A stretch of DNA of 16,205 nt from CAIPVR01 sp049316905 (GCA_049316905.1 JBMOJH010000080.1:1-16205); one strand, 5' to 3'. Positions 6,683 through 13,918 are shown, counted from the stretch's first letter. The notes: generated from the letters alone by a model not told the origin. Translations and numbers: made by a program.

Positions 6683-8653
6683 CTAGTTCGCGGGGGCGGG
6701 GGTGAGGATGACGACCGACAGCGGCGGCAGCGTCAGCAGCAGCGAGCCGGGCTGGCCCTGCCACGGCGTGTCGAGATCGACCTCCACGGTCGGCCCCGCC
6801 GACGGCACCAGCTCGTGACCGCTGCCGCCGTAGCGGCGGTCGTCGGTGCACAGCACCACCCGCCACGCGCCCGCCCGGGGCACCCCGAGCCGGTACCCGT
6901 AGCGGGGCACCGGCGTGAGGTTGGCGACCACCGCGACCACCGACCCGTCGGGCCACGACTCGATCGGCCCGCCGAGCGGACCGCCGTCGTCACCCACGGC
7001 CTTGCGGCAGAACGCGAACACCGAGTGCGCGCCGTCGTCCGGGTCGAGCCACCAGAACGTGGCGCCCGGGTCGTCGTCGCCGGCCCACAGCGCGGGCACC
7101 GCCTCCTGCGCTGCGTTGAGGTCGCCCACGAGACGGCGCACCCCGTCGTGCTCCGGCCGCTCGAGCAGCCACCAGTCGATCTCGCGCTCGTGGGACCACT
7201 CGCGCTCCTGGGCGAGCTCGCCACCCATGAACAGCAGCTGGCGACCCGGCTGGGTCCACTGCCACGCGAGCAGGCACCGGAGGTTGGCGAGCCGCTGCCA
7301 CTCGTCGCCCGGCATCCGCCCGAGGAGCGACCCCTTGCCGTGGACCACCTCGTCGTGGCTCAGGGGCAGCACCCAGCGCTCGTGGCCGGCGTACACCATC
7401 GGGAACGTCAGCTCGTGGTGGTGGAACCGCCGATGCACCGGGTCGTGCGCGAAGTAGCTGAGCGTGTCGTGCATCCACCCGAGGTTCCACTTCCGGGTGA
7501 ACCCGAGGCCGCCGTGCTCCACCGGCGCGGTCACCCCCGGCCACGAGGTGGACTCCTCCGCGATCACCACGGCCCCCGGGTGCTCCTCGGCCACCACCTC
7601 GTTCAGCTCCCGCACGAACGCGATCGCCTCGAGGTCCTCGCGGCCGCCCTGCTCGTTGGGCACCCACTCGCCGGCCTCCCGGGAGTAGTCGCGGTAGAGC
7701 ATCGAGGCCACCGCGTCGACCCGAAGGCCGTCCACCCGGAATTCCTCGAGCCAGTAGAGGGCGTTGGCCACCAGGAAGTTCCGCACCTCGGTGCGGCCGT
7801 GGTTGAACACGAGCGTGCCCCAGTCGGGGTGCTCGCCGCGGCGCGGGTCCGCGTGCTCGTAGAGGGCGGTGCCGTCGAAGCGCGCGAGCACGTGCTCGTC
7901 GCGGGGGAAGTGCGCGGGCACCCAGTCGAGCAGCACGCCGAGGCCCGCGTCGTGGGCCACCTCCACGAGGTGCCGGAGATCGTCGGGCGTGCCGAGGCGG
8001 GCGTCGGGGGCGTAGTAGCCGCCAACCTGGTAGCCCCACGACCCGCCGAACGGGTGGGTGGCCACCGGCAGCAGCTCCAGGTGGGTGAAACCCAACCCCG
8101 CGGCCCACTCCGTGAGCGGCCCGGCCAGATCGCGAGCGGTGTGGGGCCGCCCGTCGGGGTGGCGACGCCACGACCCGAGGTGGACCTCGTAGACCGACAT
8201 GCGCCCCGCGTTGCGCCCCGCGCGCTCGGTCCGCCAGGCATCGGGGCCGCCGGGACGTTCCTGCCAGCGGTGCCGGTCGACGGTGAGCACCGACGCGGTG
8301 GCCGGCGGGACCTCGGCGGCGCGGCCCATCGGATCGGCCCGCTGGGTCACCCGACCGTCCTCGCCGGTGATCTCGAACTTGTAGGCATGGCCCTCGCCGG
8401 CCCGGGGTTCCACCCCGAACCAGATCCCGGTGGAGCCCTGCGGCTCGAGCTCCGGCGTGGCCGCGTCCGCGGTCCAGTGCGACCAGTCGCCCACCACGCG
8501 CACCCGCCGGGCGTTGGGGGCCCACACCGCGAACCGCGCGCCCGGAGCCGGATCGAGCAGGTGCCCGCCGAGGACGTCCCAGAGGCGGCGGTGGCGGCCC
8601 TCGGCGAACAGGTACCGGTCGAGCTCCCCCGGCGGGGCGACCGACACCGTCAC
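6683..8653 (-). CDS. glgB: 1,4-alpha-glucan branching enzyme
   Basis: 656 residues. It cuts alpha-1,4-glucan chains and reattaches the fragment in alpha-1,6 linkage. An N-terminal CBM48-like beta domain (about 35-125, with FAVWAPNARRVRVVGDWSHW) precedes a GH13 barrel with all four signature regions: DWVPAHF (243-249), GLRVDAVASM (309-318, nucleophile Asp313), VIAEESTSWP (363-372, acid Glu366) and PLSHDEVVHGK (430-440, stabiliser Asp434). A C-terminal beta domain ends the protein. The GTG start forms a GTGA overlap with the mak stop, so the enzyme is probably translated by coupling. Although the frame is open further upstream, that extension lies inside mak and is unlike any GlgB N-terminus. 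It is the last gene of treS-mak-glgB, which fits branching of glucan built from maltose-1-phosphate. Confidence 0.96.
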   Translation of the reverse strand: MTVSVAPPGELDRYLFAEGRHRRLWDVLGGHLLDPAPGARFAVWAPNARRVRVVGDWSHWTADAATPELEPQGSTGIWFGVEPRAGEGHAYKFEITGEDGRVTQRADPMGRAAEVPPATASVLTVDRHRWQERPGGPDAWRTERAGRNAGRMSVYEVHLGSWRRHPDGRPHTARDLAGPLTEWAAGLGFTHLELLPVATHPFGGSWGYQVGGYYAPDARLGTPDDLRHLVEVAHDAGLGVLLDWVPAHFPRDEHVLARFDGTALYEHADPRRGEHPDWGTLVFNHGRTEVRNFLVANALYWLEEFRVDGLRVDAVASMLYRDYSREAGEWVPNEQGGREDLEAIAFVRELNEVVAEEHPGAVVIAEESTSWPGVTAPVEHGGLGFTRKWNLGWMHDTLSYFAHDPVHRRFHHHELTFPMVYAGHERWVLPLSHDEVVHGKGSLLGRMPGDEWQRLANLRCLLAWQWTQPGRQLLFMGGELAQEREWSHEREIDWWLLERPEHDGVRRLVGDLNAAQEAVPALWAGDDDPGATFWWLDPDDGAHSVFAFCRKAVGDDGGPLGGPIESWPDGSVVAVVANLTPVPRYGYRLGVPRAGAWRVVLCTDDRRYGGSGHELVPSAGPTVEVDLDTPWQGQPGSLLLTLPPLSVVILTPAPAN

Positions 8654-9930
8654 CGCCGATCGTCGGGATCGTGGGCGGGCAGCTCCTCCTCGCCGTCGAG
8701 CAGGCGCTCGACCGCGCGCACCGGCAGGTCCACCAGATCGGGCCGATGGGCGAGCTCGTAGGCCACCTCGTAGACGGCCTTGTCCATCTCGAACACGCTG
8801 AGCAACGCGTCGCGCGACGCCCGCGACTGCGGCAGCAGCCGGTGCACCTCGTCCACCTCGGCGTAGCCGGAGAGGAACGTGTTCACCGCGCGCTCGGCCC
8901 ATGCATCTGCGAGCAGACGCAGCTCGTCGTCGGGCAGGCCGGTCTCGCGCAGGGCCAGGCCGGCGGCGTAGTGGAAGGACCGGGTCATCCCGGCCACGTC
9001 ACGCAGCGGCGAACTCGGCCGCCGCCGCTCCTCCAGCGGCCGGGCCGGCTCGCCCTCGAAGTCGAGCACCATCCAGTGCCGCGCCACGCGCAGCACCTGG
9101 CCGAGGTGCAGGTCGCCGTGGATGCGGATCGCCATGCCGAGGTCGTCCGCGGTGCCGAGCCGGCGGTACACCGACTCGATCCGGTCGGTGTCGAGGTGCC
9201 CGTCGGCCACCCGGTGCAGCTGGGCGGCCATGTCGGCGGCCCAGGCCGCGCCGTCGGCGGGAGCCGCGCCGAACGCCTCGGCGAGCGCCACGTGCAGGCT
9301 GGCCACGTCGCGCCCGAGCCGGTGCGACTCGGCCGCGAAGTCGAGCTTGCAGTCCCGCGGCGGGCGCCGCCGGTTGAACATCTCGCGCAACGACGCGGTG
9401 GCCAGCTCCACGCCGTCGCCCCGGCTGCGCTCGAAGCGGCGCACCACCGCGAAGTCCGTGCCGTTGCGCCGCCACACCGCGAGCGGCACCGGCACGCCGC
9501 CGAAGCCGATGCGGCCGAGCGCCTCGGTGACCTCCACGTCGGGGTTCGCGCCGGGCTGCACGCGCCGGAACACCTTCACGATGTAGCGCTCGTCGAGCAC
9601 CAGGGAGGTGTTCGACTGCTCACCCGGCTGGGCGCGCACCGTGGCGAAGTTCAGGTCGGGCGCCAGCAGCGAGCAGAACTCGAGCGCCAGCTCCTCGTCG
9701 GCCAGGGCGTCGAACAGGTGGGCCTCGCCGCGCGGTGTGGTGAGCCGGCCGACGTGGGCCGAATCGGCCAGCGCCGCCGGATGGGCGGAGGCCGCGCCGA
9801 GGGGCAGCTGGTACCAGACGGGCTCGCCGCGACCGCCGTCGCCGCGAACCTCGGCGAGCACCCACAGCAGGGTGGGCCAGCCGTCGAGCAGGGTGTCGAC
9901 GTGGCGGACCGTCACCCGCGGCCGGTCCAC
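8650..9930 (-). CDS. mak: Maltokinase (maltose to maltose-1-phosphate), start uncertain
   Basis: 426 residues from the first ordinary start codon (GTG 9930). Maltokinase uses ATP to make maltose-1-phosphate, the donor for GlgE. The aminoglycoside-phosphotransferase-like core shows the ATP-lysine strand YIVKVFRR (116-123), the catalytic loop HGDLHLGQ (271-278) and the metal-binding MVLDFEGEP (287-295). The frame upstream of GTG 9930 is open and encodes a family-like N-terminus ending in LLPPFLAGQRWFAA, where mycobacterial Mak also has a QRW motif near residue 22. That extension reaches back to 10008 (ATC) or 10017 (ACG) with no ATG, GTG, TTG or CTG at the right place. The true protein is therefore probably ~452 residues from an unusual start, or there is a sequence error. 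The treS stop is at 10019, and the gene's end overlaps glgB by 4 bp. Confidence 0.88.
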   Translation of the reverse strand: MDRPRVTVRHVDTLLDGWPTLLWVLAEVRGDGGRGEPVWYQLPLGAASAHPAALADSAHVGRLTTPRGEAHLFDALADEELALEFCSLLAPDLNFATVRAQPGEQSNTSLVLDERYIVKVFRRVQPGANPDVEVTEALGRIGFGGVPVPLAVWRRNGTDFAVVRRFERSRGDGVELATASLREMFNRRRPPRDCKLDFAAESHRLGRDVASLHVALAEAFGAAPADGAAWAADMAAQLHRVADGHLDTDRIESVYRRLGTADDLGMAIRIHGDLHLGQVLRVARHWMVLDFEGEPARPLEERRRPSSPLRDVAGMTRSFHYAAGLALRETGLPDDELRLLADAWAERAVNTFLSGYAEVDEVHRLLPQSRASRDALLSVFEMDKAVYEVAYELAHRPDLVDLPVRAVERLLDGEEELPAHDPDDRR

Positions 9931-10018
9931 GGCCGCGAACCAGCGCTGGCCGGCCAGGAACGGCGGCAGCAGCGCGCCGAGCTCGTTGGCGAAGGTCCGG
10001 GAGTCGATGGGAGTCGTT

Positions 10019-11698
10019 CTAGCCGGTGGGTTCGACCAACTCGAACCACAGGAACTCGTACGGCGGCAGGGTCACGAAGTAGGGCAGCTCACCCACGGGC
10101 GGGAACGCCACGCCGCCGAGCAGCTCCACCGGTACCCGCCCCGCGAGGTGCGACAGGAACAGCTCCGCAGGCTGCGCCTTGCCCGAGAAGTTGTTGACGC
10201 AGAGCACCGTGCGGCCGTCCAGGCCCTCGGGCGGGGTGCGCAGGTAGGCGAACACCGACGGGGTGGACACCTCGAGGATCTCGAAGCCGCCGAGGCCGAA
10301 GATCGGGTGCTGCTGGCGCACGTGGAGGATGTGGCGCAGCCAGTTCAGGAACGAGCCCGGGTCGCGGCGCTCGGCCTCCACGTTCACCGACTGGAACCCG
10401 TAGACCGGGTCCATGAGCGGCGGCAGGTAGAGCTGCGCGAAGTCGGAGGTGGAGAACCCGCCGTTGCGGTCGGGGCTCCACTGCATCGGAGTGCGGACCG
10501 CGTCGCGGTCGCCGAGGTAGATGTTGTCGCCCATCCCGATCTCGTCGCCGTAGTAGAGGATGGGCGTGCCGGGCAGGCTGAACAGCAGCGCGTGCAGCAG
10601 TTCGGCCTGGCGCCGGTCGTTGTCGAGCAGCGGGAACAGCCGGCGGCTGATGCCCACGTTGCGGCGCATGCGGGGGTCGCGGGCGTACTCGGCCCACATG
10701 TAGTCCCGTTCCTCGTCGGTGACCATCTCCAGGGTCAGCTCGTCGTGGTTGCGCAGGAAGATCCCCCACTGGCAACCGTCGGGGATCTGCGGCGTGCGCT
10801 GCAGGATCTCCGAGACCGGGGTGGACTCCTCGCGCCGCAGGCTCATGAACATGCGCGGCATCAGCGGGAAGTGGAAGCACATGTGGCACTCGTCGCCCGA
10901 GCCGAAGTACTGCACCACGTCCTCGGGCCACTGGTTCGCCTCGGCCAGCAGCACCTTGCCGGGGAAGCGCTCGTCGACCTGCTTGCGCAGGCGCCGGAGG
11001 AAGTCGTGGGTCTCCGGGAGGTTCTCGCCGTTGGTGCCGTCGCGCTCGAACAGGTACGGCACGGCGTCGAGGCGGAACCCGTCGAGGCCCAGGCCGAGCC
11101 AGTGGAACATCACGTCCAACATGGCGTCCTGGACCTCGGGGTTGTCGTAGTTGAGGTCCGGCTGGTGGTGGAAGAAGCGGTGCCAGTAGTACTGCCCGCG
11201 CACCGGGTCGTGGGTCCAGTTCGAGTTCTCGGTGTCGGTGAAGATGATCCGCGCCTCGGACCAGCGCTGGTCGTCGTCGGCCCAGACGTACCAGTCGGCC
11301 TTCGGGTTCGTGGTGTCCTGGCGCGACTCCTGGAACCACGGGTGCTGGTCGGAGGTGTGGTTCACCACCATGTCGGCCACCACCCGGATCCCGCGGCGGT
11401 GCGCCTCCTGGATCAGGTTCGCGGCGTCGTCCATCGACCCGAAGTCGGGATGCACGCTGAAGAAGTCCGACACGTCGTAGCCGCCGTCGCGCAGCGGTGA
11501 CTGCTGGAACGGGAGGAGCCAGAGGCAGTCGATGCCGAGCCACTCGAGGTAGTCGAGCTTCTCGGTGAGGCCGCGGAGGTCGCCGTTGCCGTCGCCGCTC
11601 GCGTCGAAGAACCCGCGGACGAGCACCTCGTAGAACACCGACCGACGGAACCAGTAGGGGTCGACAGCCGGCAGGGAACCGGTGGTGGGGGGCTGCAT
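10019..11698 (-). CDS. treS: Trehalose synthase (maltose alpha-D-glucosyltransferase)
   Basis: 559 residues, a normal length for the unfused enzyme that interconverts trehalose and maltose. The GH13 regions are complete: DMVVNHTSDQHPWF (109-122), GFRLDAVPYL (207-216, nucleophile Asp211), LLAEANQWP (250-258, acid Glu253) and FLRNHDELT (314-322, stabiliser Asp319). The opening WFRRSVFYEVLVRGFFDASG (16-35) is characteristic of TreS rather than of other GH13 enzymes. ATG 11698 follows a TACGCT hexamer by eight bases, which suits a leaderless or near-leaderless message. It is the first gene of treS-mak-glgB. In some actinobacteria Mak is fused to TreS; here they are separate, with the mak frame +1 relative to treS and open across the treS stop. 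Confidence 0.95.
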   Translation of the reverse strand: MQPPTTGSLPAVDPYWFRRSVFYEVLVRGFFDASGDGNGDLRGLTEKLDYLEWLGIDCLWLLPFQQSPLRDGGYDVSDFFSVHPDFGSMDDAANLIQEAHRRGIRVVADMVVNHTSDQHPWFQESRQDTTNPKADWYVWADDDQRWSEARIIFTDTENSNWTHDPVRGQYYWHRFFHHQPDLNYDNPEVQDAMLDVMFHWLGLGLDGFRLDAVPYLFERDGTNGENLPETHDFLRRLRKQVDERFPGKVLLAEANQWPEDVVQYFGSGDECHMCFHFPLMPRMFMSLRREESTPVSEILQRTPQIPDGCQWGIFLRNHDELTLEMVTDEERDYMWAEYARDPRMRRNVGISRRLFPLLDNDRRQAELLHALLFSLPGTPILYYGDEIGMGDNIYLGDRDAVRTPMQWSPDRNGGFSTSDFAQLYLPPLMDPVYGFQSVNVEAERRDPGSFLNWLRHILHVRQQHPIFGLGGFEILEVSTPSVFAYLRTPPEGLDGRTVLCVNNFSGKAQPAELFLSHLAGRVPVELLGGVAFPPVGELPYFVTLPPYEFLWFELVEPTG

Positions 11699-11706
11699 CG
11701 CGGCCC

Positions 11707-11712
11707 AGCGTA
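11707..11712 (-). promoter_or_regulatory. Probable -10 element of the treS-mak-glgB operon
   Basis: TACGCT on the minus strand, eight bases before the treS ATG. It lies in the 71-bp gap after the vapC stop. No -35 motif was recognised, and read-through from vapBC cannot be excluded. Confidence 0.45.
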
Positions 11713-11769
11713 CCGACGGCGACACGGCCCCACGCGACCCCCATCCGCAGGATTCGGACCCGCTGCGGC

Positions 11770-12210
11770 TCAGTCCGGGTCGTCCTCCGCGGCGGAGCGC
11801 CAGTGGACCCCCGGGAACCGGGAGAAGTCGTGGTCGAACGACCACAGCTCCGCCCCGTGCTCCACGGCGAGCGCGCCGAGGTGCGCGTCGTTGACCAGGT
11901 TGGCGCCGGTGCCGGTCGCGGCGAGCAACTCGGCCACGAGCTCGAGATGGCGGCCGCCGGGTTCGGGGGCCACCACGTTGGAGCGACCGAGCCAGCCCCG
12001 GACGATGGCGACCGCGTCCGCGGGTGCGAGCGGGTCGACCATCACCCGGGGGTTCGTGGTCAGCCGCACGTAGCCGATGGTCACCATCCACGGCAGCCCG
12101 ACGGGCCGGTTGCCGAGCATCAGGGAGTCGAGCACCTCACGCGCCCGCCCGTGGTGCGCGGAGGCCTCGTTGGTGGCGTACAGCAGGAGGTTGAGGTCGC
12201 AGATCCGCAT
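11770..12210 (-). CDS. vapC: VapC-type PIN-domain ribonuclease toxin
   Basis: 146 residues forming a single PIN domain. VapC toxins cleave specific RNAs using Mg2+ held by conserved acids; here Asp5 (ICDLNLLLY), Asp108 (NDAHLGALA) and Asp126/Asp128 (SFDHDFSRFPG) are visible. The segment PWMVTIGYVRLTTNPRV (40-56) marks the subfamily with LTTNP after the second helix, in which the usual second glutamate is replaced by a small residue (Gly46 here). The length is normal and the gene looks intact. It lies 21 bp downstream of the vapB antitoxin gene on the same strand. No strong ribosome site precedes the ATG. Confidence 0.9.
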   Translation of the reverse strand: MRICDLNLLLYATNEASAHHGRAREVLDSLMLGNRPVGLPWMVTIGYVRLTTNPRVMVDPLAPADAVAIVRGWLGRSNVVAPEPGGRHLELVAELLAATGTGANLVNDAHLGALAVEHGAELWSFDHDFSRFPGVHWRSAAEDDPD

Positions 12211-12231
12211 GCCGGTGGCGGGTACGCCGCA

Positions 12232-12492
12232 CTACTTGCCCTGCTCGGCGCGGCGCAGCACCTCGTCATCCTCGAGGTCACCCGCGAGGGCGAGTGCCTT
12301 GTGGAGGTCGAGCCCGGGGTGGGTCCGGGAGCGGAAGGTCGGCGACGTGTACGGCTCGGCGTGGGTCGCCTCCGCCCGGAGACCGCGGCGGGCCACCTCG
12401 TTCAGCGCCTCCTTGAACGACCGGCCCTGCTCGGCCATCACGCGCCGGACGCCCGCGGCCACGTCGGGGTCGAGGGTCACGGTGGTGCGCAC
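12232..12492 (-). CDS. vapB: VapB-type antitoxin
   Basis: 86 residues. The first ~38 residues (VRTTVTLDPDVAAGVRRVM then SFKEALNEVARRGL) have the strand-helix-helix pattern of a ribbon-helix-helix DNA-binding domain. The remainder is charged and probably wraps the VapC toxin. It should neutralise VapC and repress its own promoter. The GTG start is chosen because the ribbon strand begins directly after it and TATCCT lies eight bases upstream. Half-site repeats TGATG/CATCA surround that promoter. Partner and order (antitoxin first) are standard for VapBC. Confidence 0.85.
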   Translation of the reverse strand: MRTTVTLDPDVAAGVRRVMAEQGRSFKEALNEVARRGLRAEATHAEPYTSPTFRSRTHPGLDLHKALALAGDLEDDEVLRRAEQGK

Positions 12493-12494
12493 AG

Positions 12495-12531
12495 TGATGC
12501 AGGATACATCATTCTGTTCGCATCATGATGC
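12495..12531. promoter_or_regulatory. Putative VapB(C) operator: four TGATG/CATCA half-sites
   Basis: TGATGC (12495-12500), CATCAT (12507-12512) and the 12-base perfect palindrome GCATCATGATGC (12520-12531). Together these give two inverted pairs of the same 5-base core, one with a 7-base gap and one abutted. The vapB -10 hexamer lies inside the first pair. Toxin-antitoxin operators of ribbon-helix-helix antitoxins commonly look like this. The palindrome also lies 15 bases upstream of the -10 of the divergent DsbA-like gene. Confidence 0.6.
12501..12506 (-). promoter_or_regulatory. -10 element of vapBC
   Basis: TATCCT on the minus strand, eight bases before the vapB GTG and inside the half-site array. 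It is a good match to TANNNT, and no Shine-Dalgarno sequence follows. The position fits autorepression by VapB or VapBC. Confidence 0.5.
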
Positions 12532-12546
12532 GTCGCACTCCCGGCC

Positions 12547-12552
12547 TAGGCT
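12547..12552 (+). promoter_or_regulatory. -10 element for a leaderless DsbA-like transcript
   Basis: TAGGCT lies exactly six bases before the ATG at 12559, with no ribosome site. It repeats the geometry seen at 5255 and 6571. The palindrome at 12520-12531 covers the place where a -35 contact would be made. Confidence 0.55.
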
Positions 12553-12558
12553 CCGGCC

Positions 12559-13251
12559 ATGAGTCCCGTGCCCCTCCGCTTCCACTTCGACGTGATGTGC
12601 CCATGGGCGTACCAGACCTCGAAGTGGGTCCGGGAGGTGCGCGACCGCGACCTGGTCGAGGTGGAGTGGCGGTTCTTCTCGCTCGAGGAGGTCAACCGCG
12701 AGGACGGGAAGAAGCACCCGTGGGAGCGGGAGTGGTCCTACGGCTGGGGGATGCTGCGGGTGGCGGCGCGCCTGCGGCGCGGCATCCACGGCGAGGCCCG
12801 CTCCGGCAACGACCTGGTCGACGAGTTCTACGCGACGGCGGGTCGATGGCTGCACGAGGAGGGCCGCAAGCCGCACTCCCCCGACGCCGCACGCGCGGTG
12901 CTCACCGAGATCGGAGTGGACCCCGCGCTCGTGGACGAGGCACTCGCCGATCCCACCACCACCGACGAGATCCGCGCCGACCACGATGCCGTGCTGGCCC
13001 TCGGCGGTTTCGGCGTGCCGACCCTCGTCTTTCCCAGCGGCCGGTCGCTCTACGGGCCGGTCGTGGTGCCGGCCCCCACCGGTGACGACGCCGTGGCGTT
13101 GTGGGACGCGGTCCGGGCATGGGAGCGGTTCCCGCACCTGTACGAGATCAAGCGGCCGAAGTCGCAGCTGGACATGGTCCACATCGCCGAGGCGTTCACG
13201 CCGTACTTCGAGGGGCGGGACTGGCAGTCGGTGGAGAAGCCAGCCCCCTGA
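12559..13251 (+). CDS. DsbA-family thioredoxin-fold protein with a single active-site cysteine
   Basis: 230 residues. The first strand HFDVMCPWAYQTSKWV (9-24) is followed by a helical insertion and then the cis-Pro loop GGFGVPTLVF (147-156), the architecture of the DsbA/FrnE/2-hydroxychromene-2-carboxylate isomerase superfamily. The active-site motif is CPWA: Cys14 is present, but the second cysteine is Ala17. Related actinobacterial proteins such as mycobacterial Rv2466c carry CPWC and use mycothiol. A lone cysteine suggests a mycothiol-linked mono-thiol reductase or an isomerase-like role (inference). The ATG follows TAGGCT plus six bases. The gene is divergent from vapBC, and its 3' end overlaps the convergent FHA gene by 56 bp. 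Confidence 0.87.
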   Translation: MSPVPLRFHFDVMCPWAYQTSKWVREVRDRDLVEVEWRFFSLEEVNREDGKKHPWEREWSYGWGMLRVAARLRRGIHGEARSGNDLVDEFYATAGRWLHEEGRKPHSPDAARAVLTEIGVDPALVDEALADPTTTDEIRADHDAVLALGGFGVPTLVFPSGRSLYGPVVVPAPTGDDAVALWDAVRAWERFPHLYEIKRPKSQLDMVHIAEAFTPYFEGRDWQSVEKPAP

Positions 13252-13918
13252 GCAACCCGAGATCACCGGGTCCGACCAGTCCACAGTTCACGGCATGGCG
13301 GACGAGGACCGCCCGGCGCAGCTCTGCGGTGCATCCCGACCCCGCTCGAAGGCCCGGCACCCCCTCCCGGTCCAGCTTGACGCAGACGGCGTCGAGCTTC
13401 CGGTGAAACTTCTTGGCCGTCCATCCGAGGCGAGCAGCGATGACCGAGTTCCCTTCAACCGCACCGCCGTTGCGTCGGCTCGAGTCGAACAGCGCCACGA
13501 GGAGGAGGTGCTGCTCGGGCGAGAGCGGGACAGCCCCGAAGTCCACGGTCGCGGTCCCCACCGGTACATCGGTGTCGCCGAGGTCGAGCGCCACCTCCAC
13601 ACCCAGTTCGATTTCGTAGTGGGCCGGGCCCGCTGCGAGGCGCACGGCGCTGCGTCGTGCGGTGACCGGCAACTGCTGGCCGGGCATCAGTTCAGCCAGA
13701 CCCGCACCGTCGAGATCCGCGAGCTCCAACCGGAGGTGGCGGCCGTGGTTCTGCAGCCACCAGACACTCTGGCGGTGGACGAGACGGCCGCACACCCGGT
13801 GCATGTAGGGGTTCTCGTCGAGCACGAGGTCGGCGCGGCGACCGAAGGTGAGTTCGTGGCCCGGGGCGAGCTCCACACGTTCGTCGAGGAACCCCACCGT
13901 GAGGGCGCCGTCGGTCAC
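13196..13918 (-). CDS. FHA-like domain plus C-terminal winged-helix-like protein, partner of the adjacent kinase
   Basis: 240 residues. Residues 5-65 resemble an FHA domain: a beta start (LTVGFLDERVEL), the conserved GR turn (HELTFGRRADLVL, 21-33) and a closing WWLQNHG (53-59). The phosphothreonine-contacting Ser of the usual SRxH motif is replaced (NPYMHRVCGRLVH, 36-48). A linker leads to a helical C-terminal domain (about 126-220) with VPLSPEQHLL and IAARLGWTAKKFHRKLDAVC, which reads as a winged helix resembling DNA-binding regions of actinobacterial FHA regulators. FHA proteins commonly read Ser/Thr kinase output. The GTG lies 7 bp after the kinase stop, so the two are co-transcribed; upstream in-frame codons lie inside the kinase gene. 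The last ~17 residues (after DLGLL) overlap the end of the DsbA-like gene and may not be original. Confidence 0.8.
   Translation of the reverse strand: MTDGALTVGFLDERVELAPGHELTFGRRADLVLDENPYMHRVCGRLVHRQSVWWLQNHGRHLRLELADLDGAGLAELMPGQQLPVTARRSAVRLAAGPAHYEIELGVEVALDLGDTDVPVGTATVDFGAVPLSPEQHLLLVALFDSSRRNGGAVEGNSVIAARLGWTAKKFHRKLDAVCVKLDREGVPGLRAGSGCTAELRRAVLVRHAVNCGLVGPGDLGLLRGLASPPTASPAPRSTA

Noticed and set aside
6542..8761. A 739-codon plus-strand open frame opposite glgB, and similar long frames opposite treS and mak (8671-10197, 9608-11500).
   Set aside because: They are antisense to genes with complete catalytic motifs, have His/Arg/Pro-rich low-complexity composition and match no family. 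They are expected shadows of very high GC coding sequence.
10019..10080. A definite programmed +1 frameshift producing a TreS-Mak fusion.
   Set aside because: No recognised slippery site or stimulatory structure can be seen; it remains one of three explanations for the missing mak start.
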